Shown: positions 1 through 8,064, numbered from the stretch's first letter. The stretch: DNA of 33,843 nucleotides from Bacillus sp. MM2020_1 (GCA_011250595.1 JAANMP010000055.1:1-33843), one strand, 5' to 3'. The notes: generated by a model not told the origin, from the letters alone. Program-made: numbers and translations.

Positions 1-35
1 TCTAGTTTTGAGGGAATGATTCCTCAACAAAATAG

Positions 36-152
<117 letters not shown>

Positions 153-162
153 ACATTTAAGA

Positions 163-188
163 GACAACCTGAAAAGGTTGTCTTTTTA
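163..188 (+). terminator. rRNA operon terminator
   Basis: An 8-bp stem GACAACCT/AGGTTGTC closes a GAAA tetraloop and is followed by a run of T. It lies 10 bases after 5S and is the natural end of the rRNA operon. The following 190 bases up to csfB hold only the csfB promoter. Confidence 0.93.
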
Positions 189-328
189 TTATCTAATTCA
201 AAAAATAATAACAACAGTAAAAAAGTACGAAGTGTTTGTAAAGAATTTACGAATAGACATACACCCAATTGCAAACTGTTACATAATATATTAATTAAGA
301 TAACAACGAAAAGATTATTCGAAAAATT

Positions 329-358
329 GTATACAAATAAACACATGAGGGCAGAATG
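329..358 (+). promoter_or_regulatory. Sigma-F promoter of csfB
   Basis: GTATA at 329-333, a 15-base spacer and GGGCAGAATG at 349-358 match the sigma-F consensus (GYWTA, N15, GGNNANANTR) at every fixed position. Transcription would start near 365, just ahead of the csfB ribosome binding site, giving a very short leader. Confidence 0.8.
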
Positions 359-378
359 GATGTATGGAGGTGGAGGGA

Positions 379-582
379 TTGAGTTCATTTTTAGCACAAA
401 ATTATCATGAGGAAACGTGCGTTATTTGTGAAAATCAAAAACCAAAAGGCATACATCTATACACTTCATTTATTTGTACAGAATGCGAAAATGATTTAAT
501 ACAAACAGATACAAAGGATCCGAAATATAAATATTTTCTCAAACAACTGAAAAAAATAACTACACCGGAAATTTTTTCATAA
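379..582 (+). CDS. csfB: Anti-sigma-G factor Gin (CsfB)
   Basis: This is a small zinc-binding protein that inhibits sigma-G (and, in B. subtilis, sigma-E in the wrong compartment), holding back late forespore gene expression. From the TTG start it has 67 residues, close to the roughly 64 of the B. subtilis protein. Two CxxC pairs (CVIC and CTEC) with GIHLYTSFIC between them are the family signature. I chose TTG at 379 because GGAGG at 366-370 sits 8 bases upstream. An in-frame ATG at 364 would lie at or before the predicted sigma-F transcription start and cannot be used from it. In B. subtilis xpaC and yaaN follow csfB; here the decarboxylase gene follows directly. A short terminator closes the unit. 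Confidence 0.9.
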   Translation: MSSFLAQNYHEETCVICENQKPKGIHLYTSFICTECENDLIQTDTKDPKYKYFLKQLKKITTPEIFS

Positions 583-608
583 AAGTCCTTAAGGGCTTAT
601 TTTTTTTT
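583..608 (+). terminator. Terminator after csfB
   Basis: Stem AAGTCC/GGGCTT (one G-T pair) with a TTAA loop is followed, after AT, by a run of eight T. It starts immediately after the csfB stop codon. Confidence 0.75.
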
Positions 609-641
609 GCAATCAAATGAGAATGAATAGTTATTTTTTGT

Positions 642-725
642 TAGAATGAAGTAACCCTTCCAAAGTTGCGGGATTACCCGCAGGCAATTAGGGCGGCAAA
701 ATCGATGAAACTCTTTATAAGGAAG
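642..725 (+). promoter_or_regulatory. Structured leader of the decarboxylase gene (unassigned)
   Basis: A possible -10 (TAGAAT, 642-647, without a good -35) would give a leader of about 80 bases. The leader holds a 6-bp hairpin TGCGGG-ATTA-CCCGCA at 668-683. CTTCC at 657-661 is complementary to GGAAG at 721-725, the ribosome binding site of the next gene, so the whole leader can close on itself and mask it. It matches no riboswitch class I can name. The function is inferred from complementarity only. Confidence 0.3.
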
Positions 726-732
726 TAAACAA

Positions 733-2172
733 ATGAGCAACCAATTAAAAACACCCTTGTATGATGTTTTAGTCGACCATGTAAATAAGAATCCTATTTC
801 TTTTCATGTCCCCGGGCATAAATATGGTCAAATAAATCAGCCTCAAGCAAATCGTTATTTTAAACAAATTTTACAAATAGATGCGACGGAGTTATCGGGT
901 TTAGACGATCTGCATTCGCCGGAAGGGGCGATATTAGAGGCTGAATCATTATTAGCCAGCCTATATCAAACCAAAAGGAGTTATTTTCTTGTCAATGGTT
1001 CAACTGTAGGGAATCTGGCCATGATTATGGCTGCCTGTGTTGAAGGTTCAAAAGTTCTTGTTCAACGAAATTGCCATAAATCTGTTTTAAATGGATTAAA
1101 CATAGCAAAAGCCGATCCCGTGTTTCTCGAGCCCGAATTTAACCGGGAGTGGAAAGTTTCGTCGGGTCTTAAATTAGAAACGGTCAAAGAAGCTATAAGC
1201 TTATACCCCGATGCCAAGGCGCTCATTCTGACGTATCCGAATTACTATGGAATGGGATGTCAATTACAAGAGATAATCAAAGAAGCACATCGGCATGATA
1301 TCCCTATTTTAGTAGATGAAGCCCACGGACCGCATTTTATCCTGGGAGTTCCTTTCCCGCCCTCAGCCCTTCAATTAGGTGCAGATATGGCGGTTCAATC
1401 AGCGCATAAGACGCTCCCCGCTATGACGATGGGATCGTATTTACATGTAAATAGCTCACGAATTAATCATAATAAGGTAAAGGAATACTTAGCCATGTTC
1501 CAATCAAGCAGCCCCTCCTATCCGATCATGGCATCCCTGGACCTGGCACGAAATTATTTAGCTACATATACTCCAATAGACTTGAGCTTTCTATTAAATG
1601 AAATCCAACGCTTTAAACAAGAGCTGGCGGACATCCCGGCAATCAAGGTGTTAGAGTATCCAAACGCGAACGGAGATCCGCTGAAAATTACCATTCAATC
1701 TCGCTCTGGATTAAATGGTTTTGAACTCCAAAGGAGATTAGAAGAGGTCTCTATTTATACAGAATTAGCAGACCCAAATAATATCCTGTTTATTTTTCCT
1801 TTATTAAAAGAAGGACAAAGCTTTCCAGTAAAAGAGGCCGTCCTGAAAATTAAACAGGCACTGGCTGGTTTATCATTAAAGGATTCTCAAGAGATACCGG
1901 AGCTTGCTAGTCAAAACATATCAATGTTAGCGATCCCATTTAAAGACATGGTCAATTTAACGGTAAAAGAAATAGAAATAACAGCTGCACTTGGAAAGGT
2001 ATGCGCTGAAACTATTATTCCATATCCCCCGGGTATCCCATTGTTAATAAAGGGCGAGAGGATAACAAAAGATAAGCTCAGTCAACTTAGCAGGCTCCTA
2101 AATTCAGGAGCAAGATTTCAAGGCGGCTCCTTATTAAAGGATGGCAGGATAAAGACTTTTTACACAACATGA
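733..2172 (+). CDS. yaaO: Orn/Lys/Arg decarboxylase-family PLP enzyme (YaaO)
   Basis: The 479-residue protein is a fold-type I PLP enzyme of the ornithine/lysine/arginine decarboxylase family, expected to be cytoplasmic and to make a polyamine precursor or diamine. Family landmarks are FHVPGHKYG near residue 25, GLDDLHSPEG near 56, VDEAHGPH near 195 and SAHKTLPAMTMGS near 223, with the PLP-binding lysine at K226. The C-terminal domain of the family follows. The substrate cannot be told from the sequence; B. subtilis YaaO itself is uncharacterised, and SpeA is its arginine decarboxylase paralogue. ATG at 733 has AGGAAG 7 bases upstream. The gene lies directly before tmk, as in B. subtilis, but here it follows csfB rather than yaaN. 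Confidence 0.85.
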   Translation: MSNQLKTPLYDVLVDHVNKNPISFHVPGHKYGQINQPQANRYFKQILQIDATELSGLDDLHSPEGAILEAESLLASLYQTKRSYFLVNGSTVGNLAMIMAACVEGSKVLVQRNCHKSVLNGLNIAKADPVFLEPEFNREWKVSSGLKLETVKEAISLYPDAKALILTYPNYYGMGCQLQEIIKEAHRHDIPILVDEAHGPHFILGVPFPPSALQLGADMAVQSAHKTLPAMTMGSYLHVNSSRINHNKVKEYLAMFQSSSPSYPIMASLDLARNYLATYTPIDLSFLLNEIQRFKQELADIPAIKVLEYPNANGDPLKITIQSRSGLNGFELQRRLEEVSIYTELADPNNILFIFPLLKEGQSFPVKEAVLKIKQALAGLSLKDSQEIPELASQNISMLAIPFKDMVNLTVKEIEITAALGKVCAETIIPYPPGIPLLIKGERITKDKLSQLSRLLNSGARFQGGSLLKDGRIKTFYTT

Positions 2173-2203
2173 GTGAGAGATATAGTTTTGGAGGTTTTTG
2201 TAG

Positions 2204-2839
2204 ATGACTAGAGGTATATTTATAACATTTGAGGGCCCGGATGGTGCTGGAAAATCAACGATTATTGATATGGTCGCTAAGCAGTTTGAAAATGTACTGT
2301 TAACGCGTGAACCAGGTGGGATTGATATCGCGGAGCAAATTCGAGCCGTTATATTAAATAAAGAAAATACCGCCATGGACCCCCGAACAGAAGCACTGCT
2401 CTATGCTGCGGCAAGAAGACAGCATTTGATTGAAAAGGTGAGACCAGCCTTGGATGAGGGAAAAATAGTCTTATGTGACCGGTTTGTTGATAGTTCATTG
2501 GCCTATCAAGGTTATGCCCGCGGGTTAGGGATTGAAGAAGTGTTTGCAATCAATCAATTTGCGATTGAGAACTTGATGCCGGAATTAACCATCTATTTTG
2601 AGATCGAGCCGGAGTTGGGCTTAGAGCGGATTAACAAAAATAAAGGCAGAGAGATCAATCGATTAGATTTAGAAAATCTTGAATTCCATCAAAAGGTTAG
2701 TGAAGGATACCAATTATTAATCAAGCGCTTTCCGGATAGAATTCGTTGTATTGATGCCTCTGGTACAGTGGAAGAGGTTTTTCAGGAAACACTAAAGATA
2801 ATAGAGGAAAAATTATCCCAAAAGAAGCCTTCGCTGTAA
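2204..2839 (+). CDS. tmk: Thymidylate kinase
   Basis: This enzyme phosphorylates dTMP to dTDP with ATP and is essential for dTTP supply. The 211 residues match the usual length. The P-loop GPDGAGKST is at residues 11-19, the LTREPGG segment near 33-39, and the CDRFVDSSLAYQG motif near 91-103 contains the catalytic DR pair. GGAGG at 2190-2194 precedes the ATG by 9 bases. It follows yaaO by 31 bases, so it may be cotranscribed with it. The stop codon lies inside the terminator hairpin, which separates tmk from darA. Confidence 0.97.
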   Translation: MTRGIFITFEGPDGAGKSTIIDMVAKQFENVLLTREPGGIDIAEQIRAVILNKENTAMDPRTEALLYAAARRQHLIEKVRPALDEGKIVLCDRFVDSSLAYQGYARGLGIEEVFAINQFAIENLMPELTIYFEIEPELGLERINKNKGREINRLDLENLEFHQKVSEGYQLLIKRFPDRIRCIDASGTVEEVFQETLKIIEEKLSQKKPSL

Positions 2840-2850
2840 GGCTTTTTTTT
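2825..2850 (+). terminator. Terminator of tmk
   Basis: Seven-bp stem AAGCCTT/AAGGCTT, loop CGCTGT, then a run of T. The hairpin includes the tmk stop codon. Confidence 0.85.
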
Positions 2851-2907
2851 CAAAAAAAGAAATATCAGCCTGCCCCACCCATTACGAATGTAAGGAATTC
2901 GGTTACC

Positions 2908-2916
2908 TGTTATAAT
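2908..2916 (+). promoter_or_regulatory. Extended -10 promoter of darA
   Basis: TGTTATAAT is a perfect extended -10 (TGN plus TATAAT). No good -35 is visible at normal distance, as is common for extended -10 promoters. It would drive darA and probably holB and ricT. Confidence 0.6.
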
Positions 2917-2964
2917 ATAGAAAATAACAAAACTAGAATTGGGAAAAAAGAGAGGGTGGTTCGG

Positions 2965-3294
2965 ATGAAACTTATCATAGCTGTTGTACAGGACCAGGAT
3001 AGCAATCGCTTATCAAAAGCACTAGTAGATAACAATTTTAGAGCAACCAAACTAGCCAGTACAGGTGGATTTCTGAAGTCAGGCAACACAACCTTTATGA
3101 TTGGTACTGAGGATATTCGAATTGACCGAGCCCTCCAGATTATTAAGGAAAACTGCAGGTCCAGGGAACAGTTAGTTGCCCCTGTTTCACCGATGGGCGG
3201 GAATGCCGATTCGTATGTCCCATATCCCGTGGAAGTCGAAGTTGGCGGGGCTACAGTATTTGTCCTTCCAATTGAGCAATACATGCATTTTTAA
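2965..3294 (+). CDS. darA: Cyclic di-AMP receptor DarA (YaaQ)
   Basis: This is a PII-like trimeric protein that binds the second messenger c-di-AMP. From ATG 2965 it has 109 residues, the length of the B. subtilis protein. The segment MKLIIAVVQDQDSNRL at the N-terminus, TGGFLKSGNTTFMIG in the middle and PVSPMGGNADSYVPYPVEVE near the C-terminus are highly conserved in the family and include ligand-contacting loops. A GTG at 2956 would add three residues; ATG is preferred because the purine-rich AGAGGGTGG (2951-2959) then serves as ribosome binding site. In B. subtilis yaaR separates this gene from holB; here holB follows after about 40 bases. Confidence 0.95.
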   Translation: MKLIIAVVQDQDSNRLSKALVDNNFRATKLASTGGFLKSGNTTFMIGTEDIRIDRALQIIKENCRSREQLVAPVSPMGGNADSYVPYPVEVEVGGATVFVLPIEQYMHF

Positions 3295-3334
3295 GCATCG
3301 TGTCTAAGGGTAAATTTTATAAAGTAAGTGAGTG

Positions 3335-4348
3335 ATGAGCTTGGTCAAATCATGGGAACAGCTAGAAGAGCTTCAGCCAACTGTGTTAAACATGCTAAAA
3401 AACAGTTTAGTGAAAAATCGAGTGGCCCATGCGTACCTTCTGGAGGGAATTAGAGGGACAGGTAAGAGGGAAATTGCGCTGCTGCTGACAAAGTCCCTAT
3501 TTTGCGATTCCATCATTGATCAATATAAACCCTGTGAAGAGTGTAATAATTGCCGTCGAATCAATCACGGCAACCATCCTGATGTTCATATGATTGAGCC
3601 TGAGGGGTTATCGATTAAGGTTGAGCAAATCAGAAGCCTGCAGGTTGAGTTTTCCAAAAAGGGATTAGAATCTTCAAAAAAAGTATATTTACTTGTTCAT
3701 GCTGATAAGATGAGTGTCAGTGCATCTAATAGTTTGCTGAAATTTTTAGAGGAGCCAAATCCCGGGACCGTTGCCTTTCTATTAACGGAACAACCGCAAA
3801 AAATTCTTCCAACCATTCTATCAAGGTGCCAAATACTAACATTTCATCCATTATCGCCTCGAGTTATGATTAAACAATTGGTGGAAAACGGCGTAGAACC
3901 GCATAAGGCTCCGTTACTTGCTCAATTGACCAATAGTTTGGATGAAGCTCTTAAATTAAATGTCGATGAATGGTTTGCACAAGCCCAAAAAATAGTGGTA
4001 AAATTATATGAGGTGTTGAAAAAAAATCCATTAGAGGCTATGGTAACGCTTCAGACTGAATGGTTTCCACACTTTAAAGAAAAAGAACAGATTCACCGTG
4101 GTTTAGAACTTTTACTTCTTATTTTTAAGGATTTACTATATATACAATTAGATAAGCAGGAGCAAATTGTTTTTCGAGAGGAAAACGGACGGCTGCAGCA
4201 ATTTGCATTGCAAACATCTGGACGGCGCATATCGGATCAAATGTCAGCTATTCTTGATGCGAAAAGAAGGCTTGAGAGGAATATGAACCCTCAGCTGATG
4301 ATGGAACAGCTTGTGTTAAAATTGCAGGAGGGATCTTCATTTGTATGA
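3335..4348 (+). CDS. holB: DNA polymerase III delta' subunit
   Basis: This AAA+ clamp-loader subunit helps load the beta sliding clamp onto DNA. The protein has 337 residues. The Walker A-like GTGK is at 41-44, a zinc module at C57, C67, C70 and C73, NSLLKFLEEP near 135, and the SRC motif (LSRCQIL) near 160-166. The start is uncertain: GTG at 3332, ATG at 3335 and TTG at 3341 are in frame and none has a strong ribosome binding site. ATG was taken by default. The end overlaps the ricT start by 8 bases. Confidence 0.93.
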   Translation: MSLVKSWEQLEELQPTVLNMLKNSLVKNRVAHAYLLEGIRGTGKREIALLLTKSLFCDSIIDQYKPCEECNNCRRINHGNHPDVHMIEPEGLSIKVEQIRSLQVEFSKKGLESSKKVYLLVHADKMSVSASNSLLKFLEEPNPGTVAFLLTEQPQKILPTILSRCQILTFHPLSPRVMIKQLVENGVEPHKAPLLAQLTNSLDEALKLNVDEWFAQAQKIVVKLYEVLKKNPLEAMVTLQTEWFPHFKEKEQIHRGLELLLLIFKDLLYIQLDKQEQIVFREENGRLQQFALQTSGRRISDQMSAILDAKRRLERNMNPQLMMEQLVLKLQEGSSFV

Positions 4349-5168
4349 TGTTGTAGGAGTACGCTTTAAAAAAGCGGGGAAAATCTATTATTTTGATCCA
4401 GGGGACCTCTCCATAGAAAAAGATGAGTTTGTGATTGTCGAAACAGTTCGTGGAGTGGAGTATGGGAAAGCAGTCATCGCTCGTAAACAGGTTGAGGAAC
4501 ACGATGTTGTCCTTCCGTTGAAAAAAGTGGTTAGAATCGCTGACCCGAAGGATAAAATGATTGTGGAAGAAAATAAGCAGGCTGCAAAAGAAGCTTATGA
4601 AGTTTGTAATGAAAAAGTGAATGAGCATCAGTTAGATATGAAACTAGTCGATGTTGAATATACATTTGATCGCAATAAAGTCATCTTCTACTTTACAGCG
4701 GATGGAAGAGTTGATTTCCGTGAGCTTGTGAAGGACTTAGCAGCTATTTTTCGGACGAGAATTGAATTACGCCAGATCGGTGTCCGTGATGAAGCGAAGA
4801 TGCTTGGCGGGATTGGCCCTTGTGGACGAATGTTATGCTGTTCCACCTTTTTAGGGGACTTCGATCCAGTTTCAATAAAAATGGCAAAGGATCAAAATCT
4901 CTCATTGAATCCTACAAAAATATCCGGTTTATGCGGTAGGCTGATGTGTTGTTTAAAATATGAAAATGATGAATATGAAACTGCTAAGGCATTGCTGCCT
5001 GATTTAGGGGAAGTTATTGAAACTCCACAAGGCAGAGGAAAAGTAGTAGGATTAAATATATTAGAGCGGGTACTGCAGGTTGAACTAAAGGAACAGGATC
5101 GAGTTCTGGAGTATACCTTGGAGGAAATCAATAAAGAAGGTGCCTTTTCTATACAATCCACAGATTAA
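4341..5168 (+). CDS. ricT: Regulatory iron-sulfur protein RicT (YaaT, PSP1 family)
   Basis: RicT is part of the YaaT-YlbF-YmcA complex, which supports RNase Y-dependent mRNA maturation and entry into sporulation, biofilm and competence. The 275 residues match the B. subtilis length. Six cysteines in two clusters (C161, C166, C167 in CGRMLCC and C198, C203, C204 in CGRLMCC) are the candidate Fe-S ligands. Translation starts at TTG 4341, with AGGAGGG at 4326-4332 eight bases upstream inside the end of holB, so the two genes are probably translationally coupled. Confidence 0.95.
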   Translation: MYDVVGVRFKKAGKIYYFDPGDLSIEKDEFVIVETVRGVEYGKAVIARKQVEEHDVVLPLKKVVRIADPKDKMIVEENKQAAKEAYEVCNEKVNEHQLDMKLVDVEYTFDRNKVIFYFTADGRVDFRELVKDLAAIFRTRIELRQIGVRDEAKMLGGIGPCGRMLCCSTFLGDFDPVSIKMAKDQNLSLNPTKISGLCGRLMCCLKYENDEYETAKALLPDLGEVIETPQGRGKVVGLNILERVLQVELKEQDRVLEYTLEEINKEGAFSIQSTD

Positions 5169-5181
5169 CGAGGTGGAAGCC

Positions 5182-5553
5182 GTGGATAAAAAAGAAATAT
5201 TTGAATCAGTAAGTAATATGGAAACACAAATTGGCCATCTTTACCAACAGCTGGGGGAATTAAAGCAGCATTTAGCCGAAATACTAGAAGAGAATCATTA
5301 TTTAAAGCTTGAAAATGAACATCTGAGACGCCGTTTAGATGTAACAACTGAAGCGGAAAAAAAGATAACAGAGAATAAAAAAGGGACCATTCAGTCTGAG
5401 TCTCCCGGTGTAAAACCATTTGATGTAGGGGAAGGCTATGATAATCTCGCCCGTCTCTATCAAGAAGGGTTTCATATCTGTAACCTGCATTTTGGAAGTT
5501 TACGTAAGGAAGGCGATTGTTTATTCTGTCTTTCATTTCTTAATAAGAAATAA
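5182..5553 (+). CDS. yabA: Initiation control protein YabA
   Basis: YabA bridges DnaA and the DnaN clamp to restrain re-initiation of replication. From GTG 5182 there are 123 residues. An N-terminal leucine-rich coiled coil (about 1-60) is followed by a linker and a zinc C-terminus with H98, C100, C113 and C116 in HICNLHFG and CLFC. An open frame extends upstream to 5140, but GAGGTGG at 5170-5176 and the family N-terminus MDKKE support GTG 5182. It lies 13 bases after ricT and ends in a hairpin. Confidence 0.93.
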   Translation: MDKKEIFESVSNMETQIGHLYQQLGELKQHLAEILEENHYLKLENEHLRRRLDVTTEAEKKITENKKGTIQSESPGVKPFDVGEGYDNLARLYQEGFHICNLHFGSLRKEGDCLFCLSFLNKK

Positions 5554-5559
5554 CCTTAA

Positions 5560-5587
5560 GAGGCTGACAAAAATCAGCCTCTATTTT
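5560..5587 (+). terminator. Terminator after yabA
   Basis: Eight-bp stem GAGGCTGA/TCAGCCTC around CAAAAA, followed by TATTTT. The T tract is imperfect, so it may be a partial terminator between yabA and yabB. Confidence 0.7.
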
Positions 5588-5612
5588 CATACATATAGCT
5601 GGAGGTGATACT

Positions 5613-6356
5613 TTGGTCCACTTAAAGGAAGATGAACGTTTGGATTATTTGCTAGCAGAAAACTTACGGATTATTCAAAGTCCATCTGTTTTTGCCTTTT
5701 CACTTGATGCCGTGTTACTCGCAAGATTTGTCTATGTTCCGATTCAAAAGGGAAACTTAATTGATCTTTGCAGCGGGAATGGTGTGATTCCTTTATTTTT
5801 AAGTGCGCGAACGAAGGGACAAATAACCGGCGTTGAAATACAAACACGGCTTTACGATATGGCGGTAAGAAGTATTGAATATAATCGACTGGAACAACAA
5901 CTGCAAATGATTCACGGCGATATCAAAGATATGCCAAAGCAGCTGGGACATGGAAAATTTGATGTCGTCACATGCAATCCACCATATTTTACTACGGCAT
6001 CAAAGGAAGAAATAAATCCGAATGAACATCTAGCGATTGCCCGTCATGAAATCCTTTGTACCTTAGAGGATGCGGTTAAAGCGTCAAGCCAATTGGCTAA
6101 ACAAGGTGGTAAAGTAGCATTTGTGCACCGCCCTGGACGACTGTTGGATATTATTACGCTGATGAGGCAATACCGGTTGGAACCGAAACGGATTCAATTT
6201 GTTTACCCTAAGAAAGGCAAAGAAGCAAACACACTGTTAATTGAAGCCATTAAGGATGGAAGTCCGGATTTGAAAATAGCACCGCCGTTATTTGTCTATA
6301 ATGAAAACAATGAATACACACCAGAGATTCGTGAGATTTTATATGGAGAATCATAA
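5613..6356 (+). CDS. yabB: tRNA1(Val) adenine-N6 methyltransferase-like protein (YabB)
   Basis: A SAM-dependent methyltransferase of the TrmN6 family, likely modifying adenine in tRNA. The 247 residues include the SAM-binding motif IDLCSGNGVIPLFLS near 49-63 and the N6-adenine catalytic motif NPPYF beginning at N122. The start is TTG 5613, with GGAGGTGAT at 5601-5609 four bases upstream. The end overlaps yazA by 14 bases. The exact tRNA target in this organism is inferred from family only. Confidence 0.88.
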   Translation: MVHLKEDERLDYLLAENLRIIQSPSVFAFSLDAVLLARFVYVPIQKGNLIDLCSGNGVIPLFLSARTKGQITGVEIQTRLYDMAVRSIEYNRLEQQLQMIHGDIKDMPKQLGHGKFDVVTCNPPYFTTASKEEINPNEHLAIARHEILCTLEDAVKASSQLAKQGGKVAFVHRPGRLLDIITLMRQYRLEPKRIQFVYPKKGKEANTLLIEAIKDGSPDLKIAPPLFVYNENNEYTPEIREILYGES

Positions 6357-6630
6357 TCACTATTTTTATGTCCTAACCTGTAATGACGGCAGCTTATATG
6401 GTGGATATACGAATAATCTTGAGCGTCGGATTAAGCTTCATAATGAAGGAAAAGGGGCAAAATATACACGGGGCAGAGGTCCAGTGGTACTTACATACTC
6501 TAGAGGCTTTGAAACGAAAGGAGATGCACTAAGTGCAGAATACAATTTCAAACAATTAACTAGAAAGAAAAAAGACGAATTTTTAATAAGAGAAACAGGT
6601 GATAGCCATGTGGCAGCAAAAGAGCTTTGA
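6343..6630 (+). CDS. yazA: GIY-YIG family protein YazA
   Basis: A 95-residue UPF0213 protein with a single GIY-YIG nuclease-like domain: YFYVLTCNDGSLYGGYTNN covers the GIY and YIG strands, with R (NLERRIKLHN) and E (SAEYNFKQL) at expected catalytic positions. The cellular substrate is unknown. An upstream open frame reaches 6292, but ATG 6343 gives the family N-terminus. It overlaps yabB by 14 bases and rsmI by 23 bases, so expression is probably coupled. Confidence 0.9.
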   Translation: MENHNHYFYVLTCNDGSLYGGYTNNLERRIKLHNEGKGAKYTRGRGPVVLTYSRGFETKGDALSAEYNFKQLTRKKKDEFLIRETGDSHVAAKEL

Positions 6631-7480
6631 GAATGAAGCAACAAAAGGGATTTTATATCTAATCCCTACCCCCATAGGAAATTTAGAAGATATGAGTTTC
6701 CGAGCCATTCGATTATTAAAGGAAGCAGACCTAATTGCTGCTGAAGATACAAGAAATACAAAGAAACTATGCAATTACTTTGAAATTGGAACGCCTGTGG
6801 TCAGTTATCATGAACACAATAAAGAAACAAGCGGTGATAAATTGATTCAAAAAGTAAAGGAAGGGTTAAAAATTGCCCTTGTAAGTGATGCGGGTATGCC
6901 AGCAATTTCTGACCCTGGTTATGAGTTAGTGTTAGCCGCTACGCGGGAAAAGGTAACAGTTGTTCCCTTGCCAGGTGCAAACGCTGCATTGACCTCATTA
7001 ATCGCTTCAGGGTTGCCATGTCAGCCTTTTTACTTTTTTGGATTCTTAAATCGAAATAAGAAAGAGAAGCGCTTGGAATTAGAAGCTTTAAAGTGGCAGT
7101 CGGCAACGTTAATCTTTTATGAATCACCGCATCGTCTAAAGGAAACATTAGCGATTATGTTGGATGTCCTCGGTAACCGGAAAATTGCTATTTGCCGGGA
7201 GTTAACAAAAAAATATGAGGAATTTATTCGTGGAACGATTGAAGAAGTCATTGCTTGGACAAATCAAGATGAAATCCGCGGCGAGTTTTGCTTGATTGTT
7301 GAGGGTACAGACCAAGAGCAGGAGGAAGCTCCAAGCTGGTGGCACACTTTAACACTTGAGGAACATGTCAATCACTACATTTCAGAAAAGAATATCCCAT
7401 CTAAGGAAGCAATCAAACTTACAGCAAAAGACCGTGACATGAATAAACGAGACGTGTATCAGGCCTATCATGTCGAATAA
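6608..7480 (+). CDS. rsmI: 16S rRNA 2'-O-ribose C1402 methyltransferase RsmI
   Basis: RsmI methylates the ribose of C1402 in the 16S rRNA decoding centre, using SAM. The 290 residues show the tetrapyrrole-methylase fold: LYLIPTPIGNLEDMSFRAI near 16-34, AEDTRNTKKL near 46-55, SDAGMPAISDPG near 94-105 and PGANAALTSLIASG near 122-135. ATG 6608 is preceded by AGGTGAT at 6597-6603; a GTG at 6599 would be inside that signal. It is the last gene of the yabB-yazA-rsmI run and meets abrB tail to tail. Confidence 0.95.
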   Translation: MWQQKSFENEATKGILYLIPTPIGNLEDMSFRAIRLLKEADLIAAEDTRNTKKLCNYFEIGTPVVSYHEHNKETSGDKLIQKVKEGLKIALVSDAGMPAISDPGYELVLAATREKVTVVPLPGANAALTSLIASGLPCQPFYFFGFLNRNKKEKRLELEALKWQSATLIFYESPHRLKETLAIMLDVLGNRKIAICRELTKKYEEFIRGTIEEVIAWTNQDEIRGEFCLIVEGTDQEQEEAPSWWHTLTLEEHVNHYISEKNIPSKEAIKLTAKDRDMNKRDVYQAYHVE

Positions 7481-7486
7481 ATAAAA

Positions 7487-7527
7487 AATGCTCCAGCACA
7501 ATTTTTTAAGTGCTGGAGCATTGTATT
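7487..7527. terminator. Bidirectional terminator between rsmI and abrB
   Basis: A perfect 13-bp stem AATGCTCCAGCAC/GTGCTGGAGCATT (7487-7499 and 7510-7522) with a 10-base loop, flanked by an A tract on the left and a T-rich tract on the right. It serves both convergent genes. Confidence 0.92.
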
Positions 7528-7810
7528 ATTTTACTAATTCAAAGTTGTTTTGGATTTCTTGTAATAACTGTTCTGCACCTTCACGGCTAAGAATTAATTT
7601 ACCGCCAGCAAGAGTTAAATTATCATCAGATACTTCTCCAGTTACTTGGCAAGTCATATTTGGCTTGTATTTCTTTAAGATAATACGCTCATCATCAACG
7701 TAAATTTCAAGAGCATCCTTTTCAGCGATACCAAGAGTACGTCTTAATTCGATTGGAATAACTACACGGCCTAACTCATCAACTTTACGAACAATACCAG
7801 TAGATTTCAT
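7526..7810 (-). CDS. abrB: Transition-state regulator AbrB
   Basis: AbrB is a DNA-binding repressor of many stationary-phase and biofilm genes during growth. The 94 residues begin with the swapped-hairpin DNA-binding domain (MKSTGIVRKVDELGRVVIPIE and RRTLGI, residues 1-50) and end with the multimerisation domain. GAGGAG precedes the ATG on the minus strand. It is the only gene on this strand in the window. Its promoter region carries two Spo0A boxes just after the predicted transcription start, as in B. subtilis, so Spo0A-P should repress it at the start of sporulation. Confidence 0.97.
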   Translation of the reverse strand: MKSTGIVRKVDELGRVVIPIELRRTLGIAEKDALEIYVDDERIILKKYKPNMTCQVTGEVSDDNLTLAGGKLILSREGAEQLLQEIQNNFELVK

Positions 7811-7859
7811 TTTTATTATCTCCTCTCACATTTGCAATTATTTTTTCTCTATCTATTTA

Positions 7860-7921
7860 TTCGTCATTATTCGACAAATTTTTCATAACTTAATAATACA
7901 AGAAATTCCCATATTCGTCAA
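7860..7921 (-). promoter_or_regulatory. abrB promoter with tandem Spo0A boxes
   Basis: Read on the minus strand: -35 TTGACG at 7921-7916, a 17-base spacer, -10 TATTAT at 7898-7893, then TTTGTCGAA at 7878-7870 and TGACGAA at 7866-7860. The two boxes fall at about +9 and +21 and match the 0A consensus TGTCGAA (second with one change). The arrangement is that of the B. subtilis abrB promoter. Confidence 0.87.
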
Positions 7922-8064
7922 TTACTTTATTTTGAAAAATATTTGACAATTTTTTCTATTAGGGTGATTGTTGATTTATCAACGTTTTTCTGAAAATTAC
8001 CATTATTTATCACTCATAAATATTATTGTATTTTTAATATTGCGTTTGATCAACTCGATCTTTT

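Noticed and set aside
7488..7703. 71-residue open frame on the + strand
   Set aside because: It is the complement of the abrB coding region and terminator, with no ribosome binding site.
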